Origin: Streptomyces sp. SID12501
Lineage (GTDB): Bacteria > Actinomycetota > Actinomycetes > Streptomycetales > Streptomycetaceae
Assembly: GCF_010550245.1 (NCBI RefSeq)
Contig: NZ_JAAGLU010000051.1
Span: forward strand, 1 to 49,451
Length of the DNA: 49,451 nt
Direction: 5' to 3'
Position numbers and translations under genes: made by a program. Positions 7,153 to 16,215 of this stretch are shown here, one piece after another. The notes beneath the pieces are model-generated. The model did not search any database. It had not been told where the DNA came from and worked only from the letters and a program-made list of their open reading frames with translations. How positions within the stretch are numbered: the stretch's first letter is position 1; each line of letters starts with the position of its first letter.

Positions 7153-9006
7153 ATGCCGATGACCGAGCAGGCCACCGGGGCCCATCACCCGCAGCCGCGG
7201 CCCCGTTCCGGAGGACACCAGTCCGCCCCCGAGTACGTGACGGGTGCGAAGTCCCTCATCCGCTCGCTTGAGGAGGTCGGGGCCGAGACGGTATTCGGCA
7301 TTCCAGGGGGCACCATCCTGCCGGCGTACGACCCGATGATGGACTCCACGCGGGTGCGCCACGTGCTGGTCCGCCACGAGCAGGGCGCCGGCCACGCGGC
7401 CACCGGTTACGCGCAGGCCACCGGCAAGGTCGGCGTCTGCATGGCGACCAGCGGCCCCGGCGCCACCAACCTGGTGACCCCGATCGCCGACGCGCACATG
7501 GATTCGGTGCCGCTCGTGGCGATCACCGGACAGGTCGTGTCCAAGGCGATCGGTACGGACGCCTTCCAGGAGGCGGACATCGTCGGCATCACCATGCCGA
7601 TCACCAAGCACAGCTTCCTGGTCACCAAGGCGGAGGACATCCCCCGGGCGATCGCGGAGGCGTTCCACATCGCCTCCACCGGCCGCCCGGGACCGGTCCT
7701 GGTCGACATCCCCAAGGACATCCTCCAGGCCCAGACCGTCTTCCAGTGGCCGCCCGTCACCGACCTCCCCGGCTACCGCCCGGTGACCAAGCCGCACGCC
7801 AAGCAGATCCGCGAAGCCGCGAAGCTGATCACCGCCGCCAAGCGGCCGGTGCTGTACGTCGGCGGCGGTGTCATCAAGGCCGGTGCCACCGCCGAGCTGA
7901 AGGTCCTCGCAGAACTCACCGGAGCGCCCGTCACCACCACCCTGATGGCGCTCGGCGCATTCCCCGACAGCCACCCGCTGCACGTGGGAATGCCGGGCAT
8001 GCACGGTGCGGTCACCGCCGTCACCGCGCTGCAGAAGGCCGACCTGATCGTCGCCCTCGGAGCCCGCTTCGACGACCGTGTCACCGGCAAGCTGTCCAGC
8101 TTCGCCCCGCACGCCAAGATCGTCCACGCCGACATCGACCCGGCGGAGATCGGCAAGAACCGCGCCGCCGACGTCCCGATCGTCGGGGACGCCCGTGAGG
8201 TCATCGCCGACCTGGTGCAGGCGGTGCAGAAGGAGCACAGCGAGGGTCACGCCGGCGATTACACCGCCTGGTGGAAGGACCTCAACCGCTGGCGCGAGAC
8301 CTACCCGCTGGGCTACGAGCAGCCGGACAACGGCTCGCTCTCCCCGCAGCAGGTCATCGAGCGCATCGGACAGCTCGCCCCCGAGGGCACGATCTTCACG
8401 GCGGGCGTCGGCCAGCACCAGATGTGGGCCGCGCACTACATCCAGTACGAGAAGCCCGCGACCTGGCTGAACTCCGGCGGCGCCGGAACGATGGGGTACG
8501 CGGTCCCGGCCGCGATGGGTGCCAAGGCGGGGCAGCCGGACCGGACGGTCTGGGCGATCGACGGCGACGGCTGCTTCCAGATGACCAACCAGGAACTCAC
8601 CACCTGCGCGCTCAACAACATCCCGATCAAGGTCGCCATCATCAACAACGGCGCCCTCGGGATGGTCCGCCAGTGGCAGACCCTGTTCTACAACCAGCGG
8701 TACTCCAACACCGTCCTGCACTCCGGGCCCGACGACGTGAATCCGCAGGCCAGGGGCACCCGTGTCCCCGACTTCGTGAAGCTGTCCGAGGCGATGGGCT
8801 GCTACGCGATCCGCTGCGAGTCCCCCGACGACCTCGACAAGGTCATCGAGGAGGCTAACTCGGTCAACGACCGCCCCGTCGTGATCGACTTCATCGTCCA
8901 CGAGGACGCCATGGTGTGGCCGATGGTCGCCGCAGGCACCTCCAACGACGAGATCATGGCCGCCCGGGACGTCCGCCCCGACTTCGGCGACAACGAAGAC
9001 GACTGA
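7153..9006 (+). CDS. ilvB: acetolactate (acetohydroxyacid) synthase, large subunit
   Basis: 617 residues from ATG 7153; a second in-frame ATG at 7159 has slightly better spacing to the GAGAAGAG purine run, so either start is possible. The enzyme uses thiamine diphosphate to condense two pyruvates, or pyruvate and 2-oxobutyrate, the first common step to valine, leucine and isoleucine. The catalytic glutamate is Glu76 in RHEQGAGHAATGYA. The C-terminal ThDP/Mg site is seen in AIDGDGCFQMTNQE and AIINNGALGM. The central FAD-type domain is present and the length is normal. It is 20 bases upstream of ilvN, its regulatory subunit, and lies behind a leader-peptide attenuator, so expression should respond to branched-chain amino acid supply. 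Confidence 0.97.
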   Translation: MPMTEQATGAHHPQPRPRSGGHQSAPEYVTGAKSLIRSLEEVGAETVFGIPGGTILPAYDPMMDSTRVRHVLVRHEQGAGHAATGYAQATGKVGVCMATSGPGATNLVTPIADAHMDSVPLVAITGQVVSKAIGTDAFQEADIVGITMPITKHSFLVTKAEDIPRAIAEAFHIASTGRPGPVLVDIPKDILQAQTVFQWPPVTDLPGYRPVTKPHAKQIREAAKLITAAKRPVLYVGGGVIKAGATAELKVLAELTGAPVTTTLMALGAFPDSHPLHVGMPGMHGAVTAVTALQKADLIVALGARFDDRVTGKLSSFAPHAKIVHADIDPAEIGKNRAADVPIVGDAREVIADLVQAVQKEHSEGHAGDYTAWWKDLNRWRETYPLGYEQPDNGSLSPQQVIERIGQLAPEGTIFTAGVGQHQMWAAHYIQYEKPATWLNSGGAGTMGYAVPAAMGAKAGQPDRTVWAIDGDGCFQMTNQELTTCALNNIPIKVAIINNGALGMVRQWQTLFYNQRYSNTVLHSGPDDVNPQARGTRVPDFVKLSEAMGCYAIRCESPDDLDKVIEEANSVNDRPVVIDFIVHEDAMVWPMVAAGTSNDEIMAARDVRPDFGDNEDD

Positions 9007-9026
9007 GCGAGAGAGACCCCTCAGAC

Positions 9027-9554
9027 ATGTCCAAGCACACCCTCTCCGTCCTCGTCGAGAACAAGCCCGGTGTCCTCGCCCGGATCACGGCTCTGTTCTC
9101 CCGGCGTGGATTCAACATCGACTCGCTCGCCGTCGGCGTCACCGAGCACCCCGAGATCTCCCGCATCACCATCGTGGTCAACGTGATCGAGGCGCTTCCC
9201 CTCGAACAGGTCACCAAGCAGCTCAACAAGCTCGTCAACGTGCTGAAGATCGTCGAACTGGAATCCGGCTCGGCGGTTCAGCGTGAACTCGTTCTGGTGA
9301 AGGTGCGCGCGGACAACGAGACACGCTCCCAGATCGTCGAGATCGTCCAGCTCTTCCGCGCCAAGACGGTCGACGTCTCCCCGGAGGCCGTCACCATCGA
9401 GGCCACCGGCAGCACCGACAAACTGTCCGCGATGCTCAAGATGCTGGAGCCGTACGGCATCAAGGAACTGGTGCAGTCCGGCACCATCGCGATCGGCCGC
9501 GGCGCGCGCTCGATCACGGACCGGTCGCTGCGGGCCCTCGACCGGTCGGCATAG
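9027..9554 (+). CDS. ilvN: acetolactate synthase, small regulatory subunit
   Basis: 175 residues starting at ATG 9027, 20 bases after ilvB and almost certainly cotranscribed. The N-terminal ACT domain is clear (LSVLVENKPGVLARITALFS, then RRGFNIDSLAVG), with the allosteric valine-binding region typical of IlvN/IlvH. The second half is the conserved C-terminal domain (RELVLVKVRAD and following). The subunit activates IlvB and confers feedback inhibition by branched-chain amino acids. A hairpin follows before ilvC. Confidence 0.96.
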   Translation: MSKHTLSVLVENKPGVLARITALFSRRGFNIDSLAVGVTEHPEISRITIVVNVIEALPLEQVTKQLNKLVNVLKIVELESGSAVQRELVLVKVRADNETRSQIVEIVQLFRAKTVDVSPEAVTIEATGSTDKLSAMLKMLEPYGIKELVQSGTIAIGRGARSITDRSLRALDRSA

Positions 9555-9577
9555 CCGGCGTCAAGCTCTGCGGACTC

Positions 9578-9603
9578 GGGCGGTCGGGTGATACCGGCCG
9601 CCC
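9578..9603 (+). terminator. hairpin between ilvN and ilvC
   Basis: GGGCGGTCGG and CCGGCCGCCC pair over ten positions (one T-G) around a six-base loop, 23 bases after ilvN. There is no T-run. It may be a partial terminator or RNA-processing/stability element that uncouples ilvC from ilvBN. Confidence 0.45.
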
Positions 9604-9685
9604 GTATACCGAGACCCCCGAACCTCACTTCCGCCCGCCGTCATACGGTGGGACGCAACACCTGCACCCAAGGAGAGAACCCAAA

Positions 9686-10684
9686 GTGGCCGAGCTGTTC
9701 TACGACGCCGACGCCGACCTGTCCATCATCCAGGGCCGCAAGGTCGCGGTCATCGGTTACGGCAGCCAGGGCCACGCCCACGCGCTGTCGCTCCGCGACT
9801 CGGGTGTCGACGTCCGCGTCGGTCTGCACGAGGGCTCCAAGTCGAAGGCGAAGGCCGAGGAGCAGGGCCTGCGCGTCGTGACCCCCGCCGAGGCCGCCGC
9901 CGAGGCCGACGTCATCATGATCCTCGTCCCGGACCCGATCCAGGCCCAGGTCTACGAGGAGTCCATCAAGGACAACCTCAGCCCGGGCGACGCGCTGTTC
10001 TTCGGCCACGGCCTGAACATCCGCTTCGACTTCATCAAGCCCCCGGCCGGCATCGACGTCTGCATGGTCGCCCCCAAGGGCCCGGGTCACCTCGTGCGCC
10101 GCCAGTACGAGGAGGGCCGCGGCGTTCCGTGTATCGCGGCCGTCGAGCAGGACGCGACCGGCAACGCCTTCGCGCTGACCCTCTCGTACGCCAAGGGCAT
10201 CGGTGGCACCCGCGCCGGCGTCATCAAGACGACGTTCACCGAGGAGACCGAGACCGACCTGTTCGGTGAGCAGGCCGTTCTCTGCGGTGGTACGGCCGCG
10301 CTGGTCAAGGCCGGTTTCGAGACGCTGACCGAGGCCGGCTACCAGCCGGAGATCGCGTACTTCGAGTGCCTGCACGAGCTGAAGCTGATCGTCGACCTCA
10401 TGTACGAGGGCGGCCTGGAGAAGATGCGCTGGTCGGTCTCCGAGACCGCCGAGTGGGGCGACTACGTCACCGGCCCGCGGATCATCACCGACGCCACCAA
10501 GGCCGAGATGAAGAAGATCCTCGCCGAGATCCAGGACGGCACGTTCGCGCGTGAGTGGATGGCCGAGTACCACGGCGGTCTGAAGAAGTACAACGAGTAC
10601 AAGTCGCAGGACGAGAAGAGCCTCCTGGAGACCACGGGCAAGGAGCTGCGCAAGCTCATGTCCTGGGTCGACGACGAGGCGTAG
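9686..10684 (+). CDS. ilvC: ketol-acid reductoisomerase (NADP)
   Basis: 332 residues from GTG 9686 with AGGAGAG upstream. This is a class I (short) reductoisomerase: it converts acetolactate or acetohydroxybutyrate into the dihydroxy acid by Mg-dependent isomerisation and NADPH reduction. The nucleotide-binding motif is GYGSQGHAHALSLRDSG near the N-terminus. The C-terminal helical domain contains conserved metal-site carboxylates (FGEQAVLCGG, FECLHELKLIVDLMYEGG). It is the third gene of the ilvBNC set, separated from ilvN by 131 bases holding a hairpin, so it may also have its own promoter. Confidence 0.97.
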   Translation: MAELFYDADADLSIIQGRKVAVIGYGSQGHAHALSLRDSGVDVRVGLHEGSKSKAKAEEQGLRVVTPAEAAAEADVIMILVPDPIQAQVYEESIKDNLSPGDALFFGHGLNIRFDFIKPPAGIDVCMVAPKGPGHLVRRQYEEGRGVPCIAAVEQDATGNAFALTLSYAKGIGGTRAGVIKTTFTEETETDLFGEQAVLCGGTAALVKAGFETLTEAGYQPEIAYFECLHELKLIVDLMYEGGLEKMRWSVSETAEWGDYVTGPRIITDATKAEMKKILAEIQDGTFAREWMAEYHGGLKKYNEYKSQDEKSLLETTGKELRKLMSWVDDEA

Positions 10685-10698
10685 GTCTTGAGGGACGG

Positions 10699-10720
10699 GG
10701 CCGCGGCGCATGCTGCGGCC
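10699..10720 (+). terminator. hairpin after ilvC
   Basis: GGCCGCGGC pairs with GCTGCGGCC (one G-T) around a GCAT loop, 14 bases after the ilvC stop. No T-run follows. It probably marks the end of the ilvBNC transcript. Confidence 0.55.
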
Positions 10721-10935
10721 TCATTGCCGAACCCCCGGTAAGGCCTTGTCCGGGCTGACCCGTCACGGATGAGTGATCCTTCCGCAGGGGCGGGAGCCGC
10801 CCTTCGCCGCGCCACTACACTGCCGTACTACCAACGCGTCAGGCCCACAGCGTCGTGCGTCTTCCACGCGGTAGCACCTCCACCGCCTGCGGCCGTCGGG
10901 ACGGCCGTCCGCATAGGACTGAGTGAGGACCTCAC

Positions 10936-12525
10936 GTGAGCTCGAAACCTGTCGTACTCATCGCTGAAGAGCTGTCGCCCGCGACCGTCGACGCGCTTGG
11001 CCCGGACTTCGAGATCCGGCACTGCAACGGAGGGGACCGAGCCGAACTGCTCCCCGCCATCGCCGACGTCGACGCGATCCTGATCCGTTCGGCCACCAAG
11101 GTCGACGCCGAGGCGGTCGCCGCCGCCCGCAAGCTGAAGGTCGTCGCACGAGCCGGCGTCGGCCTGGACAACGTGGACGTCTCCGCCGCCACCAAGGCCG
11201 GCGTGATGGTCGTCAACGCGCCCACCTCGAACATCGTCACCGCCGCCGAGCTGGCCTGCGGTCTGCTGCTGGCGACCGCACGCCACATCCCGCAGGCCAA
11301 CACCGCGCTCAAGAACGGCGAGTGGAAGCGCAGCAAGTACACGGGCGTCGAGCTCGCGGAGAAGACCCTCGGTGTCGTCGGCCTCGGCCGCATCGGCGCG
11401 CTGGTCGCGCAGCGCATGTCCGCGTTCGGGATGAAGGTCGTCGCCTACGACCCCTACATCCAGCCCGCGCGGGCCGCCCAGATGGGCGTCAAGATCCTGT
11501 CGCTGGACGAGCTCCTCGAGGTCTCCGACTTCATCACCGTGCACCTGCCGAAGACTCCCGAGACCGTCGGTCTCATCGGTGACGAGGCGCTGCACAAGGT
11601 CAAGCCGAGCGTGCGCATCGTGAACGCCGCGCGTGGCGGGATCGTCGACGAGGAGGCGCTGTACTCGGCGCTCAAGGAGGGCCGCGTCGCCGGCGCCGGT
11701 CTCGACGTGTACGCGAAGGAGCCCTGCACGGACTCCCCGCTGTTCGAGCTGGACCAGGTCGTGTGCACCCCGCACCTCGGCGCGTCCACGGACGAGGCGC
11801 AGGAGAAGGCCGGTATCTCCGTCGCCCGCTCGGTCCGCCTCGCGCTCGCCGGTGAGCTGGTCCCGGACGCGGTGAACGTCCAGGGCGGCGTCATCGCCGA
11901 GGACGTCAAGCCGGGTCTGCCGCTCGCCGAGAAGCTCGGCCGTATCTTCACCGCGCTCGCGGGCGAGGTCGCGGTCCGTCTCGACGTCGAGGTGTACGGC
12001 GAGATCACCCAGCACGACGTGAAGGTGCTCGAACTGTCCGCGCTCAAGGGCGTGTTCGAGGATGTCGTCGACGAGACCGTGTCGTACGTCAACGCCCCGC
12101 TGTTCGCCCAGGAGCGCGGCGTCGAGGTGCGGCTGACGACCAGCTCGGAGTCCGCGGACCACCGCAACGTCGTGACCGTGCGCGGCACGCTCAGCAGCGG
12201 CGAGGAGGTGTCGGTCTCCGGCACCCTGGCCGGCCCCAAGAACCACCAGAAGATCGTCGCGGTCGGCGACTACGACGTCGACCTCGCGCTCGCCGACCAC
12301 ATGGTCGTGTACCGGTACGCGGACCGGCCGGGCGTCGTCGGCACGGTCGGCCGGATCTTCGGCGAGGCCGGGATCAACATCGCCGGGATGCAGGTTTCCC
12401 GGTCGGTGGCGGGCGGCGAGGCGCTGGCCGTCCTGACCGTCGACGACACGGTTGCCCCCGGCGTATTGGCGGAAGTGGCCGAGGAGATCGGGGCGACGTC
12501 GGCTCGATCGGTGAACCTGGTCTGA
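10936..12525 (+). CDS. serA: D-3-phosphoglycerate dehydrogenase
   Basis: 529 residues from GTG 10936 (GTGAGGACCTCAC upstream gives only a modest ribosome site). It oxidises 3-phosphoglycerate to 3-phosphohydroxypyruvate, the first step of serine synthesis. The N-terminal substrate and Rossmann domains carry GLGRIG and the catalytic triad Arg233 (NAARGGIVD), Glu262 (YAKEPC) and His280 (TPHLGAST). The length is that of the long form with an intervening allosteric substrate-binding domain and a C-terminal ACT domain (VVYRYADRPGVVGTVGRIFG), so serine feedback is likely. A 251-base gap separates it from ilvC; a TACACT at 10816-10821 could be a -10, but the promoter is unproven. Confidence 0.97.
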   Translation: MSSKPVVLIAEELSPATVDALGPDFEIRHCNGGDRAELLPAIADVDAILIRSATKVDAEAVAAARKLKVVARAGVGLDNVDVSAATKAGVMVVNAPTSNIVTAAELACGLLLATARHIPQANTALKNGEWKRSKYTGVELAEKTLGVVGLGRIGALVAQRMSAFGMKVVAYDPYIQPARAAQMGVKILSLDELLEVSDFITVHLPKTPETVGLIGDEALHKVKPSVRIVNAARGGIVDEEALYSALKEGRVAGAGLDVYAKEPCTDSPLFELDQVVCTPHLGASTDEAQEKAGISVARSVRLALAGELVPDAVNVQGGVIAEDVKPGLPLAEKLGRIFTALAGEVAVRLDVEVYGEITQHDVKVLELSALKGVFEDVVDETVSYVNAPLFAQERGVEVRLTTSSESADHRNVVTVRGTLSSGEEVSVSGTLAGPKNHQKIVAVGDYDVDLALADHMVVYRYADRPGVVGTVGRIFGEAGINIAGMQVSRSVAGGEALAVLTVDDTVAPGVLAEVAEEIGATSARSVNLV

Positions 12526-12534
12526 GGTGAGCGT

Positions 12535-12608
12535 GTCTCTGGGGGCTCCGCCCCCAGACCCCCGTTCGCCCTGAACGGGCTTGTCCTCAAACGCCGGACG
12601 GGCTGAAA
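12535..12608. repeat. dispersed Streptomyces-type intergenic repeat with two hairpins
   Basis: CTGGGGGC/GCCCCCAG (12539-12557, three-base loop) is followed by CCCGTTC/GAACGGG (12561-12579) and the tail CTCAAACGCCGGACGGGCTGAAA. From memory, almost the same string occurs downstream of many Streptomyces genes. It may terminate or protect the serA transcript. Confidence 0.65.
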
Positions 12609-12637
12609 ACGCCTGGGCGCTGCTCGCACATCGACGC

Positions 12638-12665
12638 GGGCCGACTGAGAAACCTCAGTCGGCCC
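12638..12665. terminator. bidirectional terminator between serA and the MFS gene
   Basis: GGGCCGACTGAG pairs perfectly with CTCAGTCGGCCC around a four-base AAAC loop. It lies between convergent genes and could serve both. Confidence 0.85.
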
Positions 12666-12681
12666 GCGTGTTTCGTTGCCC

Positions 12682-14235
12682 TCAGGCGCAGCAGCCCTCC
12701 GTCTCCGCCTCCTTCGCGACCGTCTCCCGCACAGTCACCCCGCGGAGCGCCCGCGCCGCCAGCACCGCCGCCCCCAGGAGCAGTACCACCCCCGCGATCG
12801 CAGCCGCCTGCATTCCGTGGGTGTACGCCTCCCTGGCTGCCGTGGCCAGCGCGTCTCCCGTGCGCGCCGGGAGCTGCTGGGCCACCGCCAGCGCACCGCC
12901 GAGGGTTTCCCGGGCCGGGGCGGGCGCCGAGGCCGGGATGTCGTGGCGGTAGACCGCCGTACCGATCGAGCCCAGTACGGCCATGCCCAGCGCGCCGCCG
13001 AACTCCGCGCCCGTCTCCAGCAGGGAGGCGGCGGCGCCCGCCTTGTCGAGGGGGGCGGTGCTCAGGCCCAGGTCCATCATCTGGGACATCACGACGACGA
13101 TGCCGGCCGCGAGGACGCCCGCCCCGGCCAGTACCAGCCACAGCGAGTCCGTGCCGACCAGGGCCAGCAGCCCGTATCCGCAGGCCGCCGTGACGAAGCC
13201 GCCGGCGACGACATGGGCGCGCTGCGCACCCCGCTGGACGAGGGCGGCGGCGACGGGGGCCGCGATGCCGACCAGGACCGTCGGCAGCAGGCCCCACAGC
13301 GCCGCCTCGATGGAGCTCTTGCCGAGCACCGACTGGAGGTACTGCGTGGTGAAGTACGCCGAGCCCATCATCGCGAACGCCGAGAGCAGGTTCAGGGTGA
13401 CGGCCGGGCCGAAGCCGCGGCCCCGGAACAGCGCGGGGGAGATGAGGGGCGAGGCCGTCGTGCGCTGGCGCTGGACGAAGAGGTACGCGAAGAACAGGCC
13501 GACGGTCACCGAGAGGACGTACTCCGTGTGCCAGCCCTCCGACGGGATCTCCTTGAGGCCGTAGATCACGGGGAGGACTGCCGCCATCGAGAGCGGGACG
13601 CTGAGGAGGTCGAAGCGGCCCGGGTCCGGGTTTTTCGACTCGGGGAGCAGGACCGGGCCGAGGACCAGCAGCAGTGCCATCGCGGGCAGGTTGACCAGGA
13701 AGACCGAGCCCCACCAGAAGTACTCGACCAGCAGTCCGCTCATGACCGAGCCGAGGGCGATGCCGCCGGTCATCACGCCGGACCACATGGCGATCGCCTT
13801 GGCGCGCTGGCCGGGGTCGCGGAACATCGTGCGGACCAGGGCCATCGTCGACGGCATCAGGGTCGCGCCGCCGATACCGAGGACCGCGCGGGCCGCGATC
13901 AGGGTCTCGGCGCTGTTCGCGTAGGCGGCGAGCAGCGAGCCCGCGCCGAAGGCGGCGGCGCCGATGAGAAGGAGCCGGCGGCGGCCGATGCGGTCGCCGA
14001 GCGAGCCCATCGTCATCAGCAGACCGGCCAGGACGAAGGCGTAGATGTCGAAGATCCACAGCTGCTGGGTGCCGGTCGGCTCCAGGTCCGCGCTGATCGC
14101 CGGAACGGCGAAGTAGAGGACGGAGACGTCCATCGAGACCAGCAGCAGCGGCAGCATCAGCACGCCCAGCGCGGTCCATTCGCGGCGGCCGGCACGGGTG
14201 CCGGGGGAAACGGTCGTGCTCGTCGGGTTCGTCAT
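12682..14235 (-). CDS. MFS drug exporter, DHA2 (EmrB/QacA) family
   Basis: 517 residues with about 14 predicted membrane helices, typical of proton-coupled DHA2 exporters. Visible motifs: WIFDIYAFVLAGLLMTMGSLGDRIGRRR (motif A, loop 2-3) shown in part here as GSLGDRIGRRR, and the antiporter-type helix 5 region (GGIALGSVMSGLLVEYFWW). The C-terminus ends in Cys-Cys-Ala. It is divergent from a TetR regulator; the promoter has -35 TAGACA and -10 TATATT with a 17-base spacer, and the -35 is embedded in one of two repeated operator-like sites. This is the classical arrangement of a TetR-repressed efflux pump. The exported compound is unknown. Confidence 0.92.
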   Translation of the reverse strand: MTNPTSTTVSPGTRAGRREWTALGVLMLPLLLVSMDVSVLYFAVPAISADLEPTGTQQLWIFDIYAFVLAGLLMTMGSLGDRIGRRRLLLIGAAAFGAGSLLAAYANSAETLIAARAVLGIGGATLMPSTMALVRTMFRDPGQRAKAIAMWSGVMTGGIALGSVMSGLLVEYFWWGSVFLVNLPAMALLLVLGPVLLPESKNPDPGRFDLLSVPLSMAAVLPVIYGLKEIPSEGWHTEYVLSVTVGLFFAYLFVQRQRTTASPLISPALFRGRGFGPAVTLNLLSAFAMMGSAYFTTQYLQSVLGKSSIEAALWGLLPTVLVGIAAPVAAALVQRGAQRAHVVAGGFVTAACGYGLLALVGTDSLWLVLAGAGVLAAGIVVVMSQMMDLGLSTAPLDKAGAAASLLETGAEFGGALGMAVLGSIGTAVYRHDIPASAPAPARETLGGALAVAQQLPARTGDALATAAREAYTHGMQAAAIAGVVLLLGAAVLAARALRGVTVRETVAKEAETEGCCA

Positions 14236-14242
14236 GCCAGGG

Positions 14243-14325
14243 AATATACGGCTGTGTTAAACGACTGTCTAGAACGCTCGTGTAATTCGTCTGTCTAGGA
14301 CGGTCGTATGGATCGCGGGTAGGGT
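14243..14325. promoter_or_regulatory. divergent MFS/tetR promoters with two operator-like repeats
   Basis: Minus-strand promoter: TAGACA (14271-14266), 17-base spacer, TATATT (14248-14243), 7 bases before the MFS ATG. Two similar 21-base sites occur at 14261-14281 and 14287-14307, sharing CTGTCTAGRACG within an imperfect dyad; the first covers the MFS -35. A TAGGGT at 14320-14325 lies 6 bases before the tetR ATG, suggesting a leaderless tetR mRNA. Confidence 0.7.
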
Positions 14326-14331
14326 GGCCGC

Positions 14332-14913
14332 ATGGGACATCGCGAGGATCTGCTCGAAGGCGCCAAGCGCTGCCTGCTGGAGAAGGGCTTCGTGCGCACG
14401 ACCGCGCGCGACATCGTCAAGGAGTCGGGGACCAATCTGGCGTCGATCGGCTATCACTACGGCTCGAAGGACAAGCTCCTCGCGGATGCGTACGTCTCCC
14501 TGGTGGAGGGGCTCTCCGACGACTTCACCCCCGCCGTGGAGACGGCCGGCGGCACCGGGCCCGGCTCGCTCGACCGGTTCCAGGAGGTCTGGTCGAACAT
14601 CATCGCCACCATGCGGCAGCCGGGTTCGCTGTGGCGCCTGAGTGTGGAGATCGTGGCCATGGGAGACCAACTGCCCACCGTCCGCGACCACTTGGCGCAG
14701 GCCCAGCGCGAGGCGGCGCGCGGCCTCATCCCGCTGTTCCTCGGGGGCAGGGAGGAGGACGTGTCGGAGGACGACGTCGACTCCGTCGGCCAGTTCTACA
14801 ACGTCCTGATGACCGGGCTCATCTGCCAGTACGTCTTCGACCCGACGAAGGCACCGACCGCGGACCAGCTCACGGAAGGGCTCCGCCGGGTCATCGGGGA
14901 AGCTCAGGCCTAG
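14332..14913 (+). CDS. TetR/AcrR-family repressor
   Basis: 193 residues. The N-terminal helix-turn-helix is standard (GAKRCLLEKGFVRTTARDIV, then GTNLASIGYHYGSKDKLL), followed by a helical ligand-binding domain. The TetR family binds dyads and is released by ligands, often substrates of the adjacent pump. The gene is divergent from the MFS exporter, with two operator-like repeats in the 96-base gap, so it most likely represses the exporter and itself. There is no Shine-Dalgarno; a -10-like TAGGGT six bases upstream suggests a leaderless mRNA. It overlaps the end of the convergent PucR-type gene by four bases. Confidence 0.93.
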   Translation: MGHREDLLEGAKRCLLEKGFVRTTARDIVKESGTNLASIGYHYGSKDKLLADAYVSLVEGLSDDFTPAVETAGGTGPGSLDRFQEVWSNIIATMRQPGSLWRLSVEIVAMGDQLPTVRDHLAQAQREAARGLIPLFLGGREEDVSEDDVDSVGQFYNVLMTGLICQYVFDPTKAPTADQLTEGLRRVIGEAQA

Positions 14914-16100
14914 GGATTGCGCTGAAGTCGCGCACCCTTCAACGCCATGTGCAGCAGCAGGCGGTCCTCGCCGTCGTCCAGGTCCAGGCCCGTCAGCTGC
15001 TCCACCCGGGACAGGCGGTAGTACAGCGTCTGGCGGTGGATGCCCAGCTCGGCCGCGGTGCGGCCCGCCTGGCCGGCCCGGTCGAGGTAGACCTCGGCGG
15101 TGCGGGCCAGTTCCTGGTGGGCGGGGGCGAGCAGGGTGCGTACGGCGGGGTCCTGGGCCGTGTCCGACGGGAGCGCCGTAAGGAGACGGTACGGGCCGAT
15201 CGCGCCCCACTCCGCGACCGGGCCGAGGTGCGGTTCCGCCAGGGCCGCGCGGGCCGCCGCCGAGGCCTCCTGCCAGCCGGTGCCCAGACCGGCGAGGCCG
15301 GTGCGCGGGGCGCCGACACCGGCCGCTGCCCGACCCTCCGTCTCCTTCAGCAGCCGGGCCGCCGCCGTCAGCGCCGGGACGGGTACGTCCGTCGCCCGCA
15401 GCCTGATCAGCAGCGCCAGACTCTGCGCCGCCGTGCCCCACGGCACCGTGCACACCGCCGTCGCGTGCGGCACCGTACGGGCCGACGGAGCGTCGTCCGG
15501 ATCCGCCGACGGCCACGGCGCCACGCACACCACCGCGTGCGGGCCCTCGCCGCGCGCTCCCAGAGCCGAACGCAAGGCCGCCACCGCCATGTCCCGCTGC
15601 CAGCCGCGCTCGGCGGTCAGCACCGACCGGAACTCGCGGGTCAGATCGGCCCCCGCCTGCGCCTCGTCCGCGAGCAGCGCGCCGATCCGGTCCGCCACCT
15701 CCATGGCCGCCGCCAACTGCTCCGCCGGGGGCCCCGGATCGTCGTCCAGCAGCCAGACGTAACCGAGTACGACACTCCGATGGCGTACGGGGAGACAGAT
15801 CCGCCCCCGGAACACCCCCGCCTCCGGGGTGGGCGGGATACGGACCGGGCCGGTCGCGCGCGTGATGCCGAAGCCCTCGAACCACGCGCGCACCGCCGCC
15901 GTCGAGCGGCGGGTCAGGATCGAGCGGGCGCGCACCGGGTCCAGCGCCGACGCGTCCAGTTCGCCCTCGCTGTCGTACGTGCCGAAGGCGAGCAGTTCGA
16001 AGTCGCGGTTCTCCAGCGTCGCGGGGGCGCCGAGGAGCTCCGAGATGTCGTCCACCAGTTCCTGGTAGTCGCCGTGATGGTCGCCGCTCGCCTGGCTCAT
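14910..16100 (-). CDS. PucR-type transcriptional regulator of proline catabolism (inferred)
   Basis: About 396 residues from ATG 16100; in-frame ATGs at 16118 and 16139 are alternatives. The C-terminal 60 residues form the PucR-type helix-turn-helix (AGRTAAELGIHRQTLYYRLSRVE), preceded by the GGDEF-like/linker region of the family. The N-terminal half resembles a GAF-like sensor region with no recognisable ligand site. The gene is divergent from the proline dehydrogenase gene, with a 175-base gap containing a perfect GACAGCTGTC palindrome (16168-16177). From memory, this family member activates proline degradation genes in actinobacteria. The job as proline-responsive activator is inferred from position. 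Confidence 0.85.
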   Translation of the reverse strand: MSQASGDHHGDYQELVDDISELLGAPATLENRDFELLAFGTYDSEGELDASALDPVRARSILTRRSTAAVRAWFEGFGITRATGPVRIPPTPEAGVFRGRICLPVRHRSVVLGYVWLLDDDPGPPAEQLAAAMEVADRIGALLADEAQAGADLTREFRSVLTAERGWQRDMAVAALRSALGARGEGPHAVVCVAPWPSADPDDAPSARTVPHATAVCTVPWGTAAQSLALLIRLRATDVPVPALTAAARLLKETEGRAAAGVGAPRTGLAGLGTGWQEASAAARAALAEPHLGPVAEWGAIGPYRLLTALPSDTAQDPAVRTLLAPAHQELARTAEVYLDRAGQAGRTAAELGIHRQTLYYRLSRVEQLTGLDLDDGEDRLLLHMALKGARLQRNP

Positions 16101-16167
16101 GGGGGCATTCTCGCGCATTCCGGCACCGTCTTCAGACATCTGTATGAGATCTGGGGCACGGATGCGT

Positions 16168-16177
16168 GACAGCTGTC
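16168..16177. promoter_or_regulatory. perfect palindrome GACAGCTGTC, candidate operator
   Basis: A perfect 10-base palindrome lies between the divergent PucR-type regulator and proline dehydrogenase genes. An imperfect CAGACATCTG dyad is nearby at 16133-16142. Either could be the regulator's site. Confidence 0.35.
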
Positions 16178-16215
16178 GATGGCCCACGATCGGAAGGATC
16201 CCTAGGTTTCACGGT

